From the NCBI RefSeq assembly GCF_036636695.1, contig NZ_JAVWNW010000005.1: a stretch of 64,000 nt of DNA. The stretch is one strand, 5' to 3'. This DNA comes from Anaerorhabdus sp036636695. Its GTDB lineage: Bacteria; Bacillota_I; Bacilli_A; Erysipelotrichales; Erysipelotrichaceae. The notes beneath the pieces were generated by a model that searched no databases, was not told the DNA's origin, and saw only the letters and a list, made by a program, of their open reading frames with translations. Below, piece after piece: positions 24,464 through 33,801 of this stretch (the stretch's first letter is position 1; every line of letters begins with the position of its first letter). The translations under genes and the position numbers were made by a program.

Positions 24464-26287
24464 ATGGCAATTACAAAAATGAAATTAGTTAGTATTTCTA
24501 CAACTGAACAAAACTATGAAGAAATGCTGACGAGATGTGCTACATCACCTTACCTTCATGCAGAGAACGCTAGTTCTTTCGTGAATGAGGAAAATGCAGG
24601 TAAACTTCTTTCTGTTGAGAATGTTTATTCGGACTATGTGAATTCATTAAAGAATATTGGACATAGTATCGGCTTTGAAATGAAAGCGAAAGCTTCAATT
24701 GATAGAACATATACTCAGGAAGAAATTGAAACTTTCATTAAAGAAGTAGAAGAACAATTTAAAGTAGTTAGTGATTCAGTTGAGTCAAATACACTTACAA
24801 GTGATGATGAAGTAGCATTAGAAGCATTACGTGCACTTGACTTTAGAGCAATGCATGACTGTCAATATGTATCATTCGGTATGGGTAGATTACCAATTGA
24901 AAGTGTTAAGAAATTGAATATGATTCAAGATCATAAGTTTATTATGGTTAAGCTTCATGTAACTTCTCAATACCATTGGATATGTTATGCAACTGCAAAT
25001 ACACATTTAAGAGAAACAAGAAAAATCTTTGATGGTTTATTCTTAGAAGAAATTAAAATTCCAACAGTTGATAGTAAAAAAATTATTGCAGAATATGAAG
25101 AAGAATTAATCAATGTATTCACTTATTGTGATGAAAGAGATAGATTATATAACTTACATAAATACATTGCGGTATTTAAAGATTCATATGTCGTAGTTGG
25201 ATTTGTACCAGCTCATGATATGGATAAATTTAAAAAAGAATTTGAAGGCGTTGATGTAAAAATTGAGGCACATGAACCAAGTGATGCTCCAAATCTAACA
25301 CCACCAACTTTATTGAAAAATAACTGGTTCTTTAAACCTTTTGAAATGTTTGTGACAATGTATAGCTTACCAGCTTATAACGATATTGATCCAACTGTAT
25401 TCGTAGGAATTACCTATTGTTTCTTGTTTGGAATTATGTTCGGTGATTTAGGACAAGGGTTCTTGTTAGTTCTAGGTGGCTTACTATTAGAAAAGAAATT
25501 AAATAATAAACTTGCAGGAATTGTTGGTCGTGTTGGACTTACATCAATGCTATTTGGATTCTTATTTGGTTCAGTTTTTGGAAATGAAGAAATATTGATT
25601 CCAGTGCATCAAGGATTATTTAATGTTCATGAGAAATTAATCAATGTTATGGATGGTAACTTTACAATGACACTATTAATTAGTGCGGTAGTAATTGGAG
25701 CAGTCTTAATCTTGATTACAATGATGATTAATATGTTTATTCATATTAAACATAAAGATTGGGGAGAATTATTCTTTAGTCAAAATGGACTTGCAGGATT
25801 TGTTTTCTATGGCTTCCTCATGGTAGCTATTGCAGGAAAATTTGTCTTTGGATTCAATCTATTAACACCTACATGGTTAATTCCATTTGTAGGAATTCCC
25901 ATTGTTTTATTCTTCTTCAAAGAACCTTTATCTCATTTAATTCAAGGTAAAGGAATCAAACCACATGGAGGTTGGGGCAATTTCTGTTTGGAAACGTTCT
26001 TTGAAGTATTTGAAATCTTATTGAGTTTTATCACAAACTCAATGTCTTACCTTCGTGTCGGCGGATTCGTACTCAGCCATGCTGGGATGATGTTGGTAGT
26101 AATGACGCTTGTTGAAATGACAGGCAATGCTGGACCAATAGTCTTTGTCATCGGTAACTTATTCGTTATGGCACTTGAAGGATTAATCGTAGGTATTCAA
26201 ACACTACGTCTAGAATATTATGAAATGTTTAGCCGTTACTACCAAGGTGGCGGTAAGAAATTTACACTGATTTCATCAGACAACTAA
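24464..26287 (+). CDS. ntpI: V-type ATPase subunit I
   Basis: A 607-residue membrane stator subunit equal to subunit a. The N-terminal 300 residues are soluble and helical. From about residue 305 (FVGITYCFLFGIMFGDLGQGFLL) there are seven to eight membrane segments. The conserved SMSYLRVGGFVLSHAG block, with the arginine facing the ion path, is near residue 527, and LRLEYYEMFSRYYQGGGKKF closes the protein. It is shorter than many family members (about 650). AGGGGG lies before the ATG. Confidence 0.95.
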   Translation: MAITKMKLVSISTTEQNYEEMLTRCATSPYLHAENASSFVNEENAGKLLSVENVYSDYVNSLKNIGHSIGFEMKAKASIDRTYTQEEIETFIKEVEEQFKVVSDSVESNTLTSDDEVALEALRALDFRAMHDCQYVSFGMGRLPIESVKKLNMIQDHKFIMVKLHVTSQYHWICYATANTHLRETRKIFDGLFLEEIKIPTVDSKKIIAEYEEELINVFTYCDERDRLYNLHKYIAVFKDSYVVVGFVPAHDMDKFKKEFEGVDVKIEAHEPSDAPNLTPPTLLKNNWFFKPFEMFVTMYSLPAYNDIDPTVFVGITYCFLFGIMFGDLGQGFLLVLGGLLLEKKLNNKLAGIVGRVGLTSMLFGFLFGSVFGNEEILIPVHQGLFNVHEKLINVMDGNFTMTLLISAVVIGAVLILITMMINMFIHIKHKDWGELFFSQNGLAGFVFYGFLMVAIAGKFVFGFNLLTPTWLIPFVGIPIVLFFFKEPLSHLIQGKGIKPHGGWGNFCLETFFEVFEILLSFITNSMSYLRVGGFVLSHAGMMLVVMTLVEMTGNAGPIVFVIGNLFVMALEGLIVGIQTLRLEYYEMFSRYYQGGGKKFTLISSDN

Positions 26288-26305
26288 TCGAGGAGGAGAA
26301 GTATT

Positions 26306-26752
26306 ATGTTATCTTTTATTGAAATGTTTTTACCACTTATCGCAGTTATTCTTGTTATCTGTCCATTGTTCTATATGGCTAAAAAAGGTTCAGATGCTAA
26401 AACTGCTAAATTCAAATTAATTGCACAAATTTCTATTTTTGCTGGAGTATTTGCTTTAGCAATGATTTTCCAACTAAATGGAATGGTAGCTTTAGCTGCT
26501 GAAGGTACAAACCCTGTTATGTCAATTGTAGGAACTAATGCTCAAGGTATGGGATTCTTAGCTGCTGCACTTTCAACATCTTGTTCAGCTATTGGTGCTG
26601 GTATTGCCGTTGCGGCTGCTGCACCTGCTGCTATTGGAGCTATTTCAGAAAATTCTGAAAACTTTGGTAAAGCAATTATCTTCGTAGCACTTGGTGAAGG
26701 GGTTGCAATTTACGGTCTATTAATTTCAATCTTAATCATGAACAAACTATAG
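26306..26752 (+). CDS. ntpK: V-type ATPase subunit K (proteolipid ring)
   Basis: A 148-residue ring subunit with four membrane segments, a duplicated two-helix hairpin. Only the second hairpin keeps the ion-binding carboxylate, Glu 131 in ALGEGVAIYGL. A glutamine-containing NAQGMGFLAAALS segment is in the third helix. Gln plus Glu is a feature of Na+-binding rings, but the rest of the motif is not diagnostic, so H+ or Na+ remains open. AGGAGGAG precedes the start. Confidence 0.93.
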   Translation: MLSFIEMFLPLIAVILVICPLFYMAKKGSDAKTAKFKLIAQISIFAGVFALAMIFQLNGMVALAAEGTNPVMSIVGTNAQGMGFLAAALSTSCSAIGAGIAVAAAAPAAIGAISENSENFGKAIIFVALGEGVAIYGLLISILIMNKL

Positions 26753-26762
26753 GAGAAAAAAC

Positions 26763-27071
26763 GTGAAAGTATTTTGTATTAGTGACAATGTCGATACACA
26801 AATGGGGTTGCGTCTTGCAGGAATTGAAGGAACAGTTGTTCATGAACGTCAAGAAGTACTTGATGTTCTAAACACTTGTATCAAAGATCCTGAAATCGTA
26901 ATTGTTTTAATGACGACTAAAATTGTAAATACTTGTCCAGACATTATATCTAATATGAAGTTGAACTATCAAAAACCACTTTTAGTTGAAATACCAGATC
27001 GACATGGTTCAGCTAAAGTTGGAGAGACCATTGACAAGTATATAAGTGAAGCCATTGGCATTAAATTGTGA
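26763..27071 (+). CDS. ntpG: V-type ATPase subunit F
   Basis: A 102-residue central-stalk subunit with the alternating strand and helix pattern of the family: VFCISDNVDTQMGLRLAGIE at the start, EIVIVLMTTKI in the middle and KPLLVEIPDRHG near the end. It associates with subunit D in the rotor. The start is GTG at 26763 with AGGAG upstream. Named after the enterococcal ntpG; called atpF in archaeal-type nomenclature. Confidence 0.93.
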   Translation: MKVFCISDNVDTQMGLRLAGIEGTVVHERQEVLDVLNTCIKDPEIVIVLMTTKIVNTCPDIISNMKLNYQKPLLVEIPDRHGSAKVGETIDKYISEAIGIKL

Positions 27072-27082
27072 GGTGAAAGAAT

Positions 27083-27667
27083 ATGATGAAAGAAAATGAG
27101 GCACTTCAAATTATTGAGGGAGATATTCAAGAACAAGTTGATTTAGTTATTGATCAAATTAACTATGAAATCAAGAATATGGAAGAAGATCAAATTAGTT
27201 TCTTTAAAGAAGGTTTAAAGAAAGAAGTGGATACCTATAAGGAAAAAGAACTTAATGATTTAAGACTTTTTGCTGCAACTCAAGCCTCACAAAATAAGTT
27301 AAAGACAAAACGTGATTTATTACAATTGCGTCAACAAGTTGTTGATAAGTTGTTTGATGAAGTTAAATCTAAATTAGAAGCATTTGTTTCTAGTAAAGAT
27401 TATAAAAGCTTTTTAGAAAAGAAATTAAATAAAATTGAAAATATTAATGAATCTGGAATATTTGAAGTTCGTAGTCAAGATGTTGTATTAATGGAAGAAC
27501 TATTAAAAGAGAAAGGGTGTACTTGCAAGGTGCAAGAGACATTCATTCAACTTGGTGGATTCCGTTATGTTGATCTTGAACATGGATTTGAAATTGACAA
27601 TACATTAGATTTTAGTTTGCAAAATGAAATAACATGGTTCCAGAATAATTCTGGATTTACCATTTAG
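27083..27667 (+). CDS. ntpE: V-type ATPase subunit E (peripheral stalk)
   Basis: A 194-residue subunit. The first 110 residues are charged and helical, fitting the coiled-coil stalk that pairs with the G/H-like first gene. The C-terminal globular part ends in LGGFRYVDLEHGFEIDNTLDF, the typical E-subunit finish before the AB head. Two adjacent ATG codons (27083, 27086) can serve; GAGGTGA is upstream. Confidence 0.9.
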   Translation: MMKENEALQIIEGDIQEQVDLVIDQINYEIKNMEEDQISFFKEGLKKEVDTYKEKELNDLRLFAATQASQNKLKTKRDLLQLRQQVVDKLFDEVKSKLEAFVSSKDYKSFLEKKLNKIENINESGIFEVRSQDVVLMEELLKEKGCTCKVQETFIQLGGFRYVDLEHGFEIDNTLDFSLQNEITWFQNNSGFTI

Positions 27668-27683
27668 AAGGCAGGTGGAGAGT

Positions 27684-29432
27684 ATGGATAATAGAATCTA
27701 TTCGATTAATGGACCTGTTGTTACAGTACGAAGGACATCTGACTTCAGTATGCTAGAAATGGTTTATGTTGGTCATGCTAAGTTGCTTGGAGAAGTAATT
27801 GGGATTACTGATGAAAGAACAACAATTCAAGTTTATGAGTCAACTACTGGATTAAAACCAGGTGAACCAGTATATACTTCAGGATCATTATTGTGTGCGC
27901 ACTTGGGACCTGGTATTCTTAAAAATATTTTTGATGGAATCGAAAGACCATTAAAAGATATTGCTGCTGAACAAGGTGCATTCATTAGTGCTGGTAAAGC
28001 AATTGCTTCACTAAATGAAGAAAAGAAATGGCATGTAACAATGAAAGTCAAAAAAGGTGACACTGTAACAAGTGGTCAAATTTTTGCAACATGCCCAGAA
28101 ACAGATTTAATTGAACATCGTAGTATGATTCCAGTAGGACTTAGCGGAGTTGTTGAGTCTGCTGTAGAATCAGGTGATTATACTGTTACTGAAACATTAG
28201 TAACAATCAAAGATTCAGTTGGACAAGAGCATGATATTAAACTTGCACAAGATTGGCCAATACGTAACCCTAGACCAGTACTAAGTCGTAAACCAATTGA
28301 TTTACCACTTGTTACAGGTCAACGTGTTATTGACACTCTATTTCCAATTGCTAAAGGTGGAGCAGCTGCTGTACCAGGTGGATTTGGGGCAGGAAAGACA
28401 ATGACACAACATCAGTTAGCAAAATGGTGCGATGCTGATATTATCGTTTATGTTGGTTGTGGTGAACGTGGAAATGAAATGACCCAAGTTCTAGAAGAAT
28501 TTAGTGAATTGATTGACCCTAAATCAGGAAAACCATTATTAGATAGAACTGTTTTAATTGCTAACACATCAAACATGCCCGTAGCGGCGCGTGAAGCAAG
28601 TATCTATACAGGAATTACCTTAGCTGAATATTATCGTGATATGGGCTACCATGTAGCGATTATGGCGGACTCTACATCTCGTTGGGCAGAAGCACTTCGT
28701 GAAATCTCAGGACGTCTTGAAGAAATGCCAGCTGAAGAAGGATTCCCAGCTTATTTACCATCACGTATTTCACAATTCTATGAACGTGCAGGTTATGTTG
28801 AAACTTACAGTGGAAATGATGGTTCAGTTACAATTATTGGAGCTGTATCTCCTCAAGGAGCAGACTTCTCTGAACCAGTTACACAAAATACAAAACGTTT
28901 CGTACGTGCATTCTGGGCACTAGATAAATCACTAGCCTATGCACGTCACTATCCAGCAATTAACTGGAATTTAAGTTATAGTGAATATTTAGATGACTTA
29001 GATCGTTGGTATGCACAAAATGTAGCCCGTGATTTTACAGCACTTCGTACAGAAATTGTTCAAATTCTACATGAAGAAAATCAATTGATGGAAATTGTAA
29101 AATTAATTGGATCAGATGTATTGCCAGATGATCAAAAATTAGTTATTGAAATTGCGAAAGTTGTACGTGTTGGATATCTTCAACAAAATGCTTTCCATCC
29201 AGATGATACATTCGTGCCATTTGAAAAACAATACAAGATGCTTAAAGTAATTTCTTACTTATATGCTGCTTGTAAACCAATGATTCAAAAGAAATTCCCA
29301 ATTAGTGCAATTCTTAAAACCGGAATTTTTGATTTAGTAATTAAAATGAAATATGATATTCCAAATAATAATATTGCATTATTAGATACATATTTTGATC
29401 TTATTGATAAAGCATTAAGCACAGTCGAATAG
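27684..29432 (+). CDS. ntpA: V-type ATPase catalytic subunit A
   Basis: The 582-residue catalytic subunit of the V1 head. The beta-barrel start is RIYSINGPVVTV. The family's non-homologous insertion covers roughly residues 110-190. The P-loop is GGFGAGKTM near residue 236, followed by GCGERGNEM with the catalytic-Glu region and MADSTSRWAEALREISGRLEEMPAEEGFPAYL. I choose the ATG at 27684, with GGTGG directly upstream, over the GTG at 27675 because family members begin at the barrel strand. Confidence 0.97.
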   Translation: MDNRIYSINGPVVTVRRTSDFSMLEMVYVGHAKLLGEVIGITDERTTIQVYESTTGLKPGEPVYTSGSLLCAHLGPGILKNIFDGIERPLKDIAAEQGAFISAGKAIASLNEEKKWHVTMKVKKGDTVTSGQIFATCPETDLIEHRSMIPVGLSGVVESAVESGDYTVTETLVTIKDSVGQEHDIKLAQDWPIRNPRPVLSRKPIDLPLVTGQRVIDTLFPIAKGGAAAVPGGFGAGKTMTQHQLAKWCDADIIVYVGCGERGNEMTQVLEEFSELIDPKSGKPLLDRTVLIANTSNMPVAAREASIYTGITLAEYYRDMGYHVAIMADSTSRWAEALREISGRLEEMPAEEGFPAYLPSRISQFYERAGYVETYSGNDGSVTIIGAVSPQGADFSEPVTQNTKRFVRAFWALDKSLAYARHYPAINWNLSYSEYLDDLDRWYAQNVARDFTALRTEIVQILHEENQLMEIVKLIGSDVLPDDQKLVIEIAKVVRVGYLQQNAFHPDDTFVPFEKQYKMLKVISYLYAACKPMIQKKFPISAILKTGIFDLVIKMKYDIPNNNIALLDTYFDLIDKALSTVE

Positions 29433-29447
29433 AAAGGAGGAACTTTG

Positions 29448-30866
29448 ATGAGTCTTCAATTATTAGGATTAAATGAAATAAGTGGTTCACTTGTTGCATT
29501 AGATCATGTTGCAAATGTTTCAAATGAAGAAATGGTAGAAATTCAACTTAATGATGGTTCAATTCGTTCAGGACGTGTTGTTCAAATCGAAGGAGAAAAA
29601 GCAGTTGTTCAAGTTTTTGAAGGAACAGCTGGTTTATCAAAGAAGAATACAAAAACTCGTTTATTAGGACATCCAATGGAAATTGCCTTATCAAGGGAAA
29701 TCCTTGGTCGTGTGTTCAATGGAGCTGGTAAACCAATTGATGGTTTAGGTGAAGTATATGCTGAGAAATTTGCGGATATTAATGGTAAACCATTAAATCC
29801 CGTAGCTCGACAATATCCTCGTAACTATATTAATACAGGTATTTCCGCAATTGATGGATTAAATACATTAATTCGTGGGCAAAAACTTCCTATCTTCTCT
29901 GGAAGTGGTATGCCTCATGATAAACTTGCAGTTCAAATCGTTCGTCAAGCACAAATTGCCGACGATGATGGAAAAGGCTTTGGTATCGTGTTCGGCGCGA
30001 TGGGTGTTAAAAATGACGTTGCAGATTATTTCAAACGTTCATTTGAAGAAACGGGTGTTATGGAAAAGGTTTGTATGTTTGTTAACCTTTCAAATGACCC
30101 AATTATTGAAAGAACACTTACACCTCGTTGTGCACTTACAGCTGCTGAATATTTAGCATATGAATTAGATATGCATATTCTTGTAATTTTAACTGATATT
30201 ACTGCGTATTGTGAAGCACTACGTGAATTCTCAAGTAGTAAAGGTGAAATTCCAGGACGTAAAGGATTCCCAGGATATTTATATTCTGACTTAGCTTCTC
30301 TTTATGAAAGAGCAGGTATTATCTCTACGTCAAAAGGTTCAGTAACACAAATTCCTATTCTTACAATGCCAAATGATGATATTACGCATCCAGTTCCAGA
30401 TTTAACTGGGTATATTACTGAGGGACAAATCGTTCTTGATCGTAACTTACATCAAAATGGTATTTATCCACCAGTAGGATGTCTTGCATCACTTTCACGT
30501 TTAATGAAAGATGGTATTGGTGAAGGATATACAAGAAAAGATCACCAAGATGTTTCAAACCAATTATTCGCATCATATGCAAAAGTACAAGAAGCTCGTT
30601 CATTAGCATCTGTTATTGGTGAAGATGAACTTTCTGATAGTGATAAAAGATATATGGAATTTGGCCGTTTATTTGAAAAAGTATTTGTTGGTCAAGGATT
30701 CGGAATCAAGCGTTCTATTATTGAAACACTAAATTTAGGTTGGGCTTTGTTATCAACATTGCCATTAGATGCACTTGATCGTCTTGACGATAAATTAATT
30801 AAGGAAAACTACGATCCTGAACGTGCTCATCGCACAATCAGTCTTGCTCTTAAAGGAGAAGAATAA
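29448..30866 (+). CDS. ntpB: V-type ATPase subunit B
   Basis: A 472-residue non-catalytic head subunit. It lacks a P-loop (the matching region reads IFSGSGMPHDKLAVQI). It has the conserved RNYINTGISAIDGLNTLIRGQKLPIF and the arginine-bearing PPVGCLASLSRLMKDGIGEG segment that contributes to the catalytic interface. AAAGGAGG lies 7 nt before the ATG at 29448, so the in-frame TTG at 29445 is not needed. The stop overlaps the next start by 1 nt. Confidence 0.97.
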   Translation: MSLQLLGLNEISGSLVALDHVANVSNEEMVEIQLNDGSIRSGRVVQIEGEKAVVQVFEGTAGLSKKNTKTRLLGHPMEIALSREILGRVFNGAGKPIDGLGEVYAEKFADINGKPLNPVARQYPRNYINTGISAIDGLNTLIRGQKLPIFSGSGMPHDKLAVQIVRQAQIADDDGKGFGIVFGAMGVKNDVADYFKRSFEETGVMEKVCMFVNLSNDPIIERTLTPRCALTAAEYLAYELDMHILVILTDITAYCEALREFSSSKGEIPGRKGFPGYLYSDLASLYERAGIISTSKGSVTQIPILTMPNDDITHPVPDLTGYITEGQIVLDRNLHQNGIYPPVGCLASLSRLMKDGIGEGYTRKDHQDVSNQLFASYAKVQEARSLASVIGEDELSDSDKRYMEFGRLFEKVFVGQGFGIKRSIIETLNLGWALLSTLPLDALDRLDDKLIKENYDPERAHRTISLALKGEE

Positions 30867-31501
30867 TGGCTACGCAAGTTTTCGCAACAAAAGGTAATTT
30901 GATGACTGCCAAAAAATCATTAGTCCTTGCTAAAATGGGTTATGATTTAATGGATAGAAAACGTAATGTATTAATTCGCGAAATGATGATGCTTGTTGAT
31001 AAAGTAAAATTACTACGTGATGAAATTACAGATAGTTATCAAGAAGCCTATTATTTGTTGCAACAAGCTAACGTATCTACTGGTGTTATTACGGGGATTG
31101 CAAATCAAGTTAAAATTGATACAGGCGCTCGTGTAACGTATCGTAGTGTAATGGGTGTTGAAGTTCCTAACATTATTTATAAACCAGAAGAAATTAAAAT
31201 CCAGTATGGATTTGAGCAATCATCATCAAAAGTTGATGAGGCTTATATTCAATTCAATAAAGTTAAAGAACTTACAATGATTCTTGCAGAAGTGGATAAC
31301 AGTGTATATCGTTTAGCAAATGCGATTCGTAAAACACAAAAAAGAGCAAATGCTTTAAAGAATATTGTTATTCCTGATTTTGAAGCCCAAATCAAATTCA
31401 TATCAGAAGCTTTAGAAGAAAAAGAACGTGAAGAATTCTCACGCCTAAAGGTAATTAAGGCAAATAAAGAAAGAGAAGCTGCACAAAATAAATCAAATTA
31501 A
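30866..31501 (+). CDS. ntpD: V-type ATPase subunit D (central rotor)
   Basis: A 211-residue rotor subunit, two long helices in an antiparallel coiled coil. Family features are the N-terminal TKGNLMTAKKSLVLAKMGYDLMDRKR and the C-terminal RTQKRANALKNI-like TQKRANALKNIVIPDFEAQI near residue 155. It overlaps the B stop (TAATG). It is the last gene of the operon and is followed at once by a terminator. Confidence 0.96.
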   Translation: MATQVFATKGNLMTAKKSLVLAKMGYDLMDRKRNVLIREMMMLVDKVKLLRDEITDSYQEAYYLLQQANVSTGVITGIANQVKIDTGARVTYRSVMGVEVPNIIYKPEEIKIQYGFEQSSSKVDEAYIQFNKVKELTMILAEVDNSVYRLANAIRKTQKRANALKNIVIPDFEAQIKFISEALEEKEREEFSRLKVIKANKEREAAQNKSN

Positions 31502-31527
31502 GAAGTTGGAAACAACTTCTTTTTTTA
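31501..31527 (+). terminator. Terminator of the V-ATPase operon
   Basis: AGAAGTTG-GAAA-CAACTTCT hairpin with a GNRA-type loop and a T run. Confidence 0.93.
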
Positions 31528-31674
31528 TCGTAAAAAAATAGTTTTCCTGATAGTTTGAATAAGGGTAATATGAAATAAAGATTTGTTGATTTAGGACTGA
31601 GTAGAATAAGATGAGTAAAAAATATGTATTTAAAATACGTGAAGAGTCAATGGTTATTATCAAATTATATGTAA

Positions 31675-31941
31675 GATGCAGGCAAAATAAAAATAATAGA
31701 GGCAATGCAAAGTGGACAGTGGGATATTAATAATACCTTAGAAGTTCTAGATAGTGACTTGAATAAATTATTAGATGTACTTAAGGATAATGAACTAGCT
31801 TATACAAACTTTCTAGCAATGTCCCCATCGATAAAGAAAACCTACACGAAAGCTTTTATGGATCCTAAAACAGAAGCCGGCAAACAAAAAAGAATTGCTT
31901 GGATTATTGATAGATTAAATCAAAATTTAAAACCTATGTAA
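31675..31941 (+). pseudogene. Truncated YdeI/OmdA-family protein remnant
   Basis: The frame encodes GKIKIIEAMQSGQW and then a helical end with LAMSPSIKKTYTKAFMDPKTEAGKQKRI, the C-terminal half of YdeI/OmdA-type proteins (about 190 residues when complete). In this frame a TAA at 31672-31674 cuts off everything upstream, and the N-terminal domain is not found in any frame. An ATG at 31705 with weak GAGG could give a 78-residue product, but that would begin inside the conserved segment. I read it as a decayed gene; a shortened functional protein is possible. Confidence 0.6.
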
Positions 31942-31960
31942 TTAAATATACAACAAATAA

Positions 31961-31984
31961 AAAAGTTATCATTAGATAACTTTT
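31961..31984. terminator. Terminator between the YdeI remnant and the GNAT gene
   Basis: AAAAGTTATC (31961-31970), ATTA loop, GATAACTTTT (31975-31984). It can work in both directions and contacts the stop codon of the minus-strand gene. Confidence 0.85.
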
Positions 31985-32462
31985 ACATAGCTGCAACAGC
32001 TTTAATTTTGTCTTCACTTAAACGATAAACAGTCCATTCATCCATAGGAATAGCACCTAAACGTTTTGTATAAAAATCAATAGACGGTTGATTCCAGTCT
32101 AGACAAATCCATTCCATTCGGCCACAATTCTTATCTATTGCGACTTGTGCAAGATATTTGAAGAATTGTTTACCATAACCGTTTTTACGATATTCTTCAA
32201 GCACAAATACATCTTCAACATATAATCCTTTTTTTCCTACAAAAGTAGAATAGTTAAAGAAATATAATGCAAAACCAACAATCTTTCCATCTTCTTCACC
32301 AAAAACAACAGTTGCGTTCTTTTCAATAAAGAGTTCGTTATATAATTGTTCATCACTCCATATAACTTGGTCACTCATTTTTTCGTAGGCTGCAATAGCA
32401 CGAATATAATTGCCAACAATTGAACATTCTTCTGGCTTTGCAGGTCTAATTATAAAACTCAT
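31983..32462 (-). CDS. GNAT acetyltransferase, diamine/spermidine N1-acetyltransferase-like
   Basis: A 159-residue GNAT enzyme with close likeness to the SSAT group. It has the run ALYFFNYSTFVGKKGLYVED, then VFVLEEYRKNGYGKQFFKYLA as acetyl-CoA loop, and RMEWICLDWNQPSIDFYTKRLGA with MDEWTVYRL at the end. That combination is typical of diamine or thialysine acetyltransferases. No polyamine gene is adjacent. The ribosome-binding site GGAGGG is 6 nt upstream. The substrate is inferred from family likeness only. Confidence 0.85.
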   Translation of the reverse strand: MSFIIRPAKPEECSIVGNYIRAIAAYEKMSDQVIWSDEQLYNELFIEKNATVVFGEEDGKIVGFALYFFNYSTFVGKKGLYVEDVFVLEEYRKNGYGKQFFKYLAQVAIDKNCGRMEWICLDWNQPSIDFYTKRLGAIPMDEWTVYRLSEDKIKAVAAM

Positions 32463-32575
32463 TTGTTTCCCTCCACTTCTTATGATAGTATACTAAAAGT
32501 CATAAAGAATATCTAGAAACTTTAATAAAAATAGCTGAAAACCCTATGAATAAAGGTTATGTGATAAAAATTACT

Positions 32576-32602
32576 TTGAAACATATTCAATTATGCTATA
32601 AT
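32576..32602 (+). promoter_or_regulatory. Promoter of the sepF operon
   Basis: TGCTATAAT extended -10 (TATAAT at 32597-32602) with TTGAAA at 32576-32581; the spacer is 15 nt, short but compensated by the extended element. Confidence 0.65.
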
Positions 32603-32628
32603 ATATTTGAAACATGGAGGAATTTAAC

Positions 32629-33036
32629 GTGGGATTAAAAGATAAATTTTTAGGTTTCATCGCTCCAGTAGACGATGAAGATATGGAAGAAGAATTAGAA
32701 TTTAGTGAAGATGAAGCTAGATCAATTAGCCAATATGAGCAACCAAAATCAAAAGGTGTTACTCGTGTTAGCAGTGATACAAAGATGGTTTTGTTTGAGC
32801 CAAGAAGTTTTGAAGAAGCTGAAGAAGTTGGACGTCATTTAAAAGAAAGACGTGCTGCTGTTGTTAATTTACACCGACTTCAAAGAGAATATGCACAAAG
32901 AACAATTGACTTTTTAACAGGAGTGGTATTTGCATTAGACGGAACAATTCAAAAAATCGGTCATAATGTTATTTTATGTACTCCACGTACAATCGGTGTT
33001 CATGGCGAAATTAGCCTTGACCAAGATGAAAACTAA
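32629..33036 (+). CDS. sepF: Cell division protein SepF
   Basis: A 135-residue FtsZ-membrane anchor protein. The N-terminal amphipathic helix is GLKDKFLGFIAPV. An acidic linker follows, and the conserved core starts at KMVLFEPRSFEEAEEVGRHLKERRAAVVNL with DFLTGVVFALDGTIQKIGHNVILCTP. The GTG at 32629 is chosen because GGAGG lies 6 nt before it and it gives the family N-terminus; an in-frame ATG at 32614 has no ribosome-binding site. First of the sepF-ylmH-divIVA group beside ileS; ylmG is missing from its usual place. Confidence 0.94.
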   Translation: MGLKDKFLGFIAPVDDEDMEEELEFSEDEARSISQYEQPKSKGVTRVSSDTKMVLFEPRSFEEAEEVGRHLKERRAAVVNLHRLQREYAQRTIDFLTGVVFALDGTIQKIGHNVILCTPRTIGVHGEISLDQDEN

Positions 33037-33790
33037 GAACTCATCTTATCAAGAACAACCGCGTGGGAATGAATATTTTGGCATACGTGTTCATGATTGG
33101 ATTGAACAAGCAGAGAAATATCATTCACCTACAATCACACCCTTTTTGAATGAATCAGAAATGGCCATCGTTAAGAAGATTTGTGGAAACAAAATTGCTT
33201 ATCGTGAAGATGGTGGGTATGATGAAGCAAATTATAAAAGAGTCATCTTCTTACCAAATAGGGAGGATGACTTTTCTCTTGTGGTTTGTCTTGTCGCAAC
33301 ATTTAATCCAAAATTCAATGAAATTGGGCATCGTGATGTATTAGGTGCTTTAATGAATTTGCAAATTGCACGCAATCAAATTGGCGATTTATGGGTTGAA
33401 GGAAATCGTATAATTTTGTATACAACGCATTCGCAATCAGCTTATATCCAACAAAATTGTACTAAAATTAAGCGCTCTTCGATACAATTTAATGAGTCAT
33501 CGCAACATTACGCTCAAGTAATAAATAAAATAAAAAGCACTGTTTCAGTAAGCAGTGAACGGTTAGATGCAGTTATAAGTGCAATGATTCAAAAACCGCG
33601 AGGTATTGCCCAAGACTTAATACGAGATGGAAGTGTGAAAGTTAACCATGAAATACTTGAGGATTCAAGTAAATTGTGTAATAATGAGGATACGATTTCG
33701 ATTCGTGGATTTGGGAAATATATCTATTGTGGAGTTATTAAAACAACGAAGAAAGATCGTTATTTAATTGAGTTTGAAAAATATAGTTAA
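33026..33790 (+). CDS. ylmH: YlmH-like S4-domain RNA-binding protein
   Basis: A 254-residue protein. The N-terminal two thirds follow the YlmH pattern (VHDWIEQAEKYHSPTITPFLNESE, then VIFLPNRE and LGALMNLQIARNQIGDLWVEG). Residues about 180-245 are the S4 domain (ERLDAVISAMIQKPRGIAQDLIRDGSVKVN). Family members bind RNA or ribosomes, and some are linked to rescue of stalled 50S-peptidyl-tRNA. The start at 33026 overlaps sepF by 11 nt and gives the usual length; it has no good ribosome-binding site, so translation is probably coupled. Confidence 0.88.
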   Translation: MKTKNSSYQEQPRGNEYFGIRVHDWIEQAEKYHSPTITPFLNESEMAIVKKICGNKIAYREDGGYDEANYKRVIFLPNREDDFSLVVCLVATFNPKFNEIGHRDVLGALMNLQIARNQIGDLWVEGNRIILYTTHSQSAYIQQNCTKIKRSSIQFNESSQHYAQVINKIKSTVSVSSERLDAVISAMIQKPRGIAQDLIRDGSVKVNHEILEDSSKLCNNEDTISIRGFGKYIYCGVIKTTKKDRYLIEFEKYS

Positions 33791-33801
33791 GGAGTGGTAA
33801 C

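Noticed and set aside
29875..30156. Second + frame within ntpB
   Set aside because: Out-of-frame shadow of a highly conserved subunit; no start signals.
31493..31705. Minus-strand frame after the V-ATPase operon
   Set aside because: AT-rich frame made of the terminator and the decayed region; no ribosome-binding site or family pattern.
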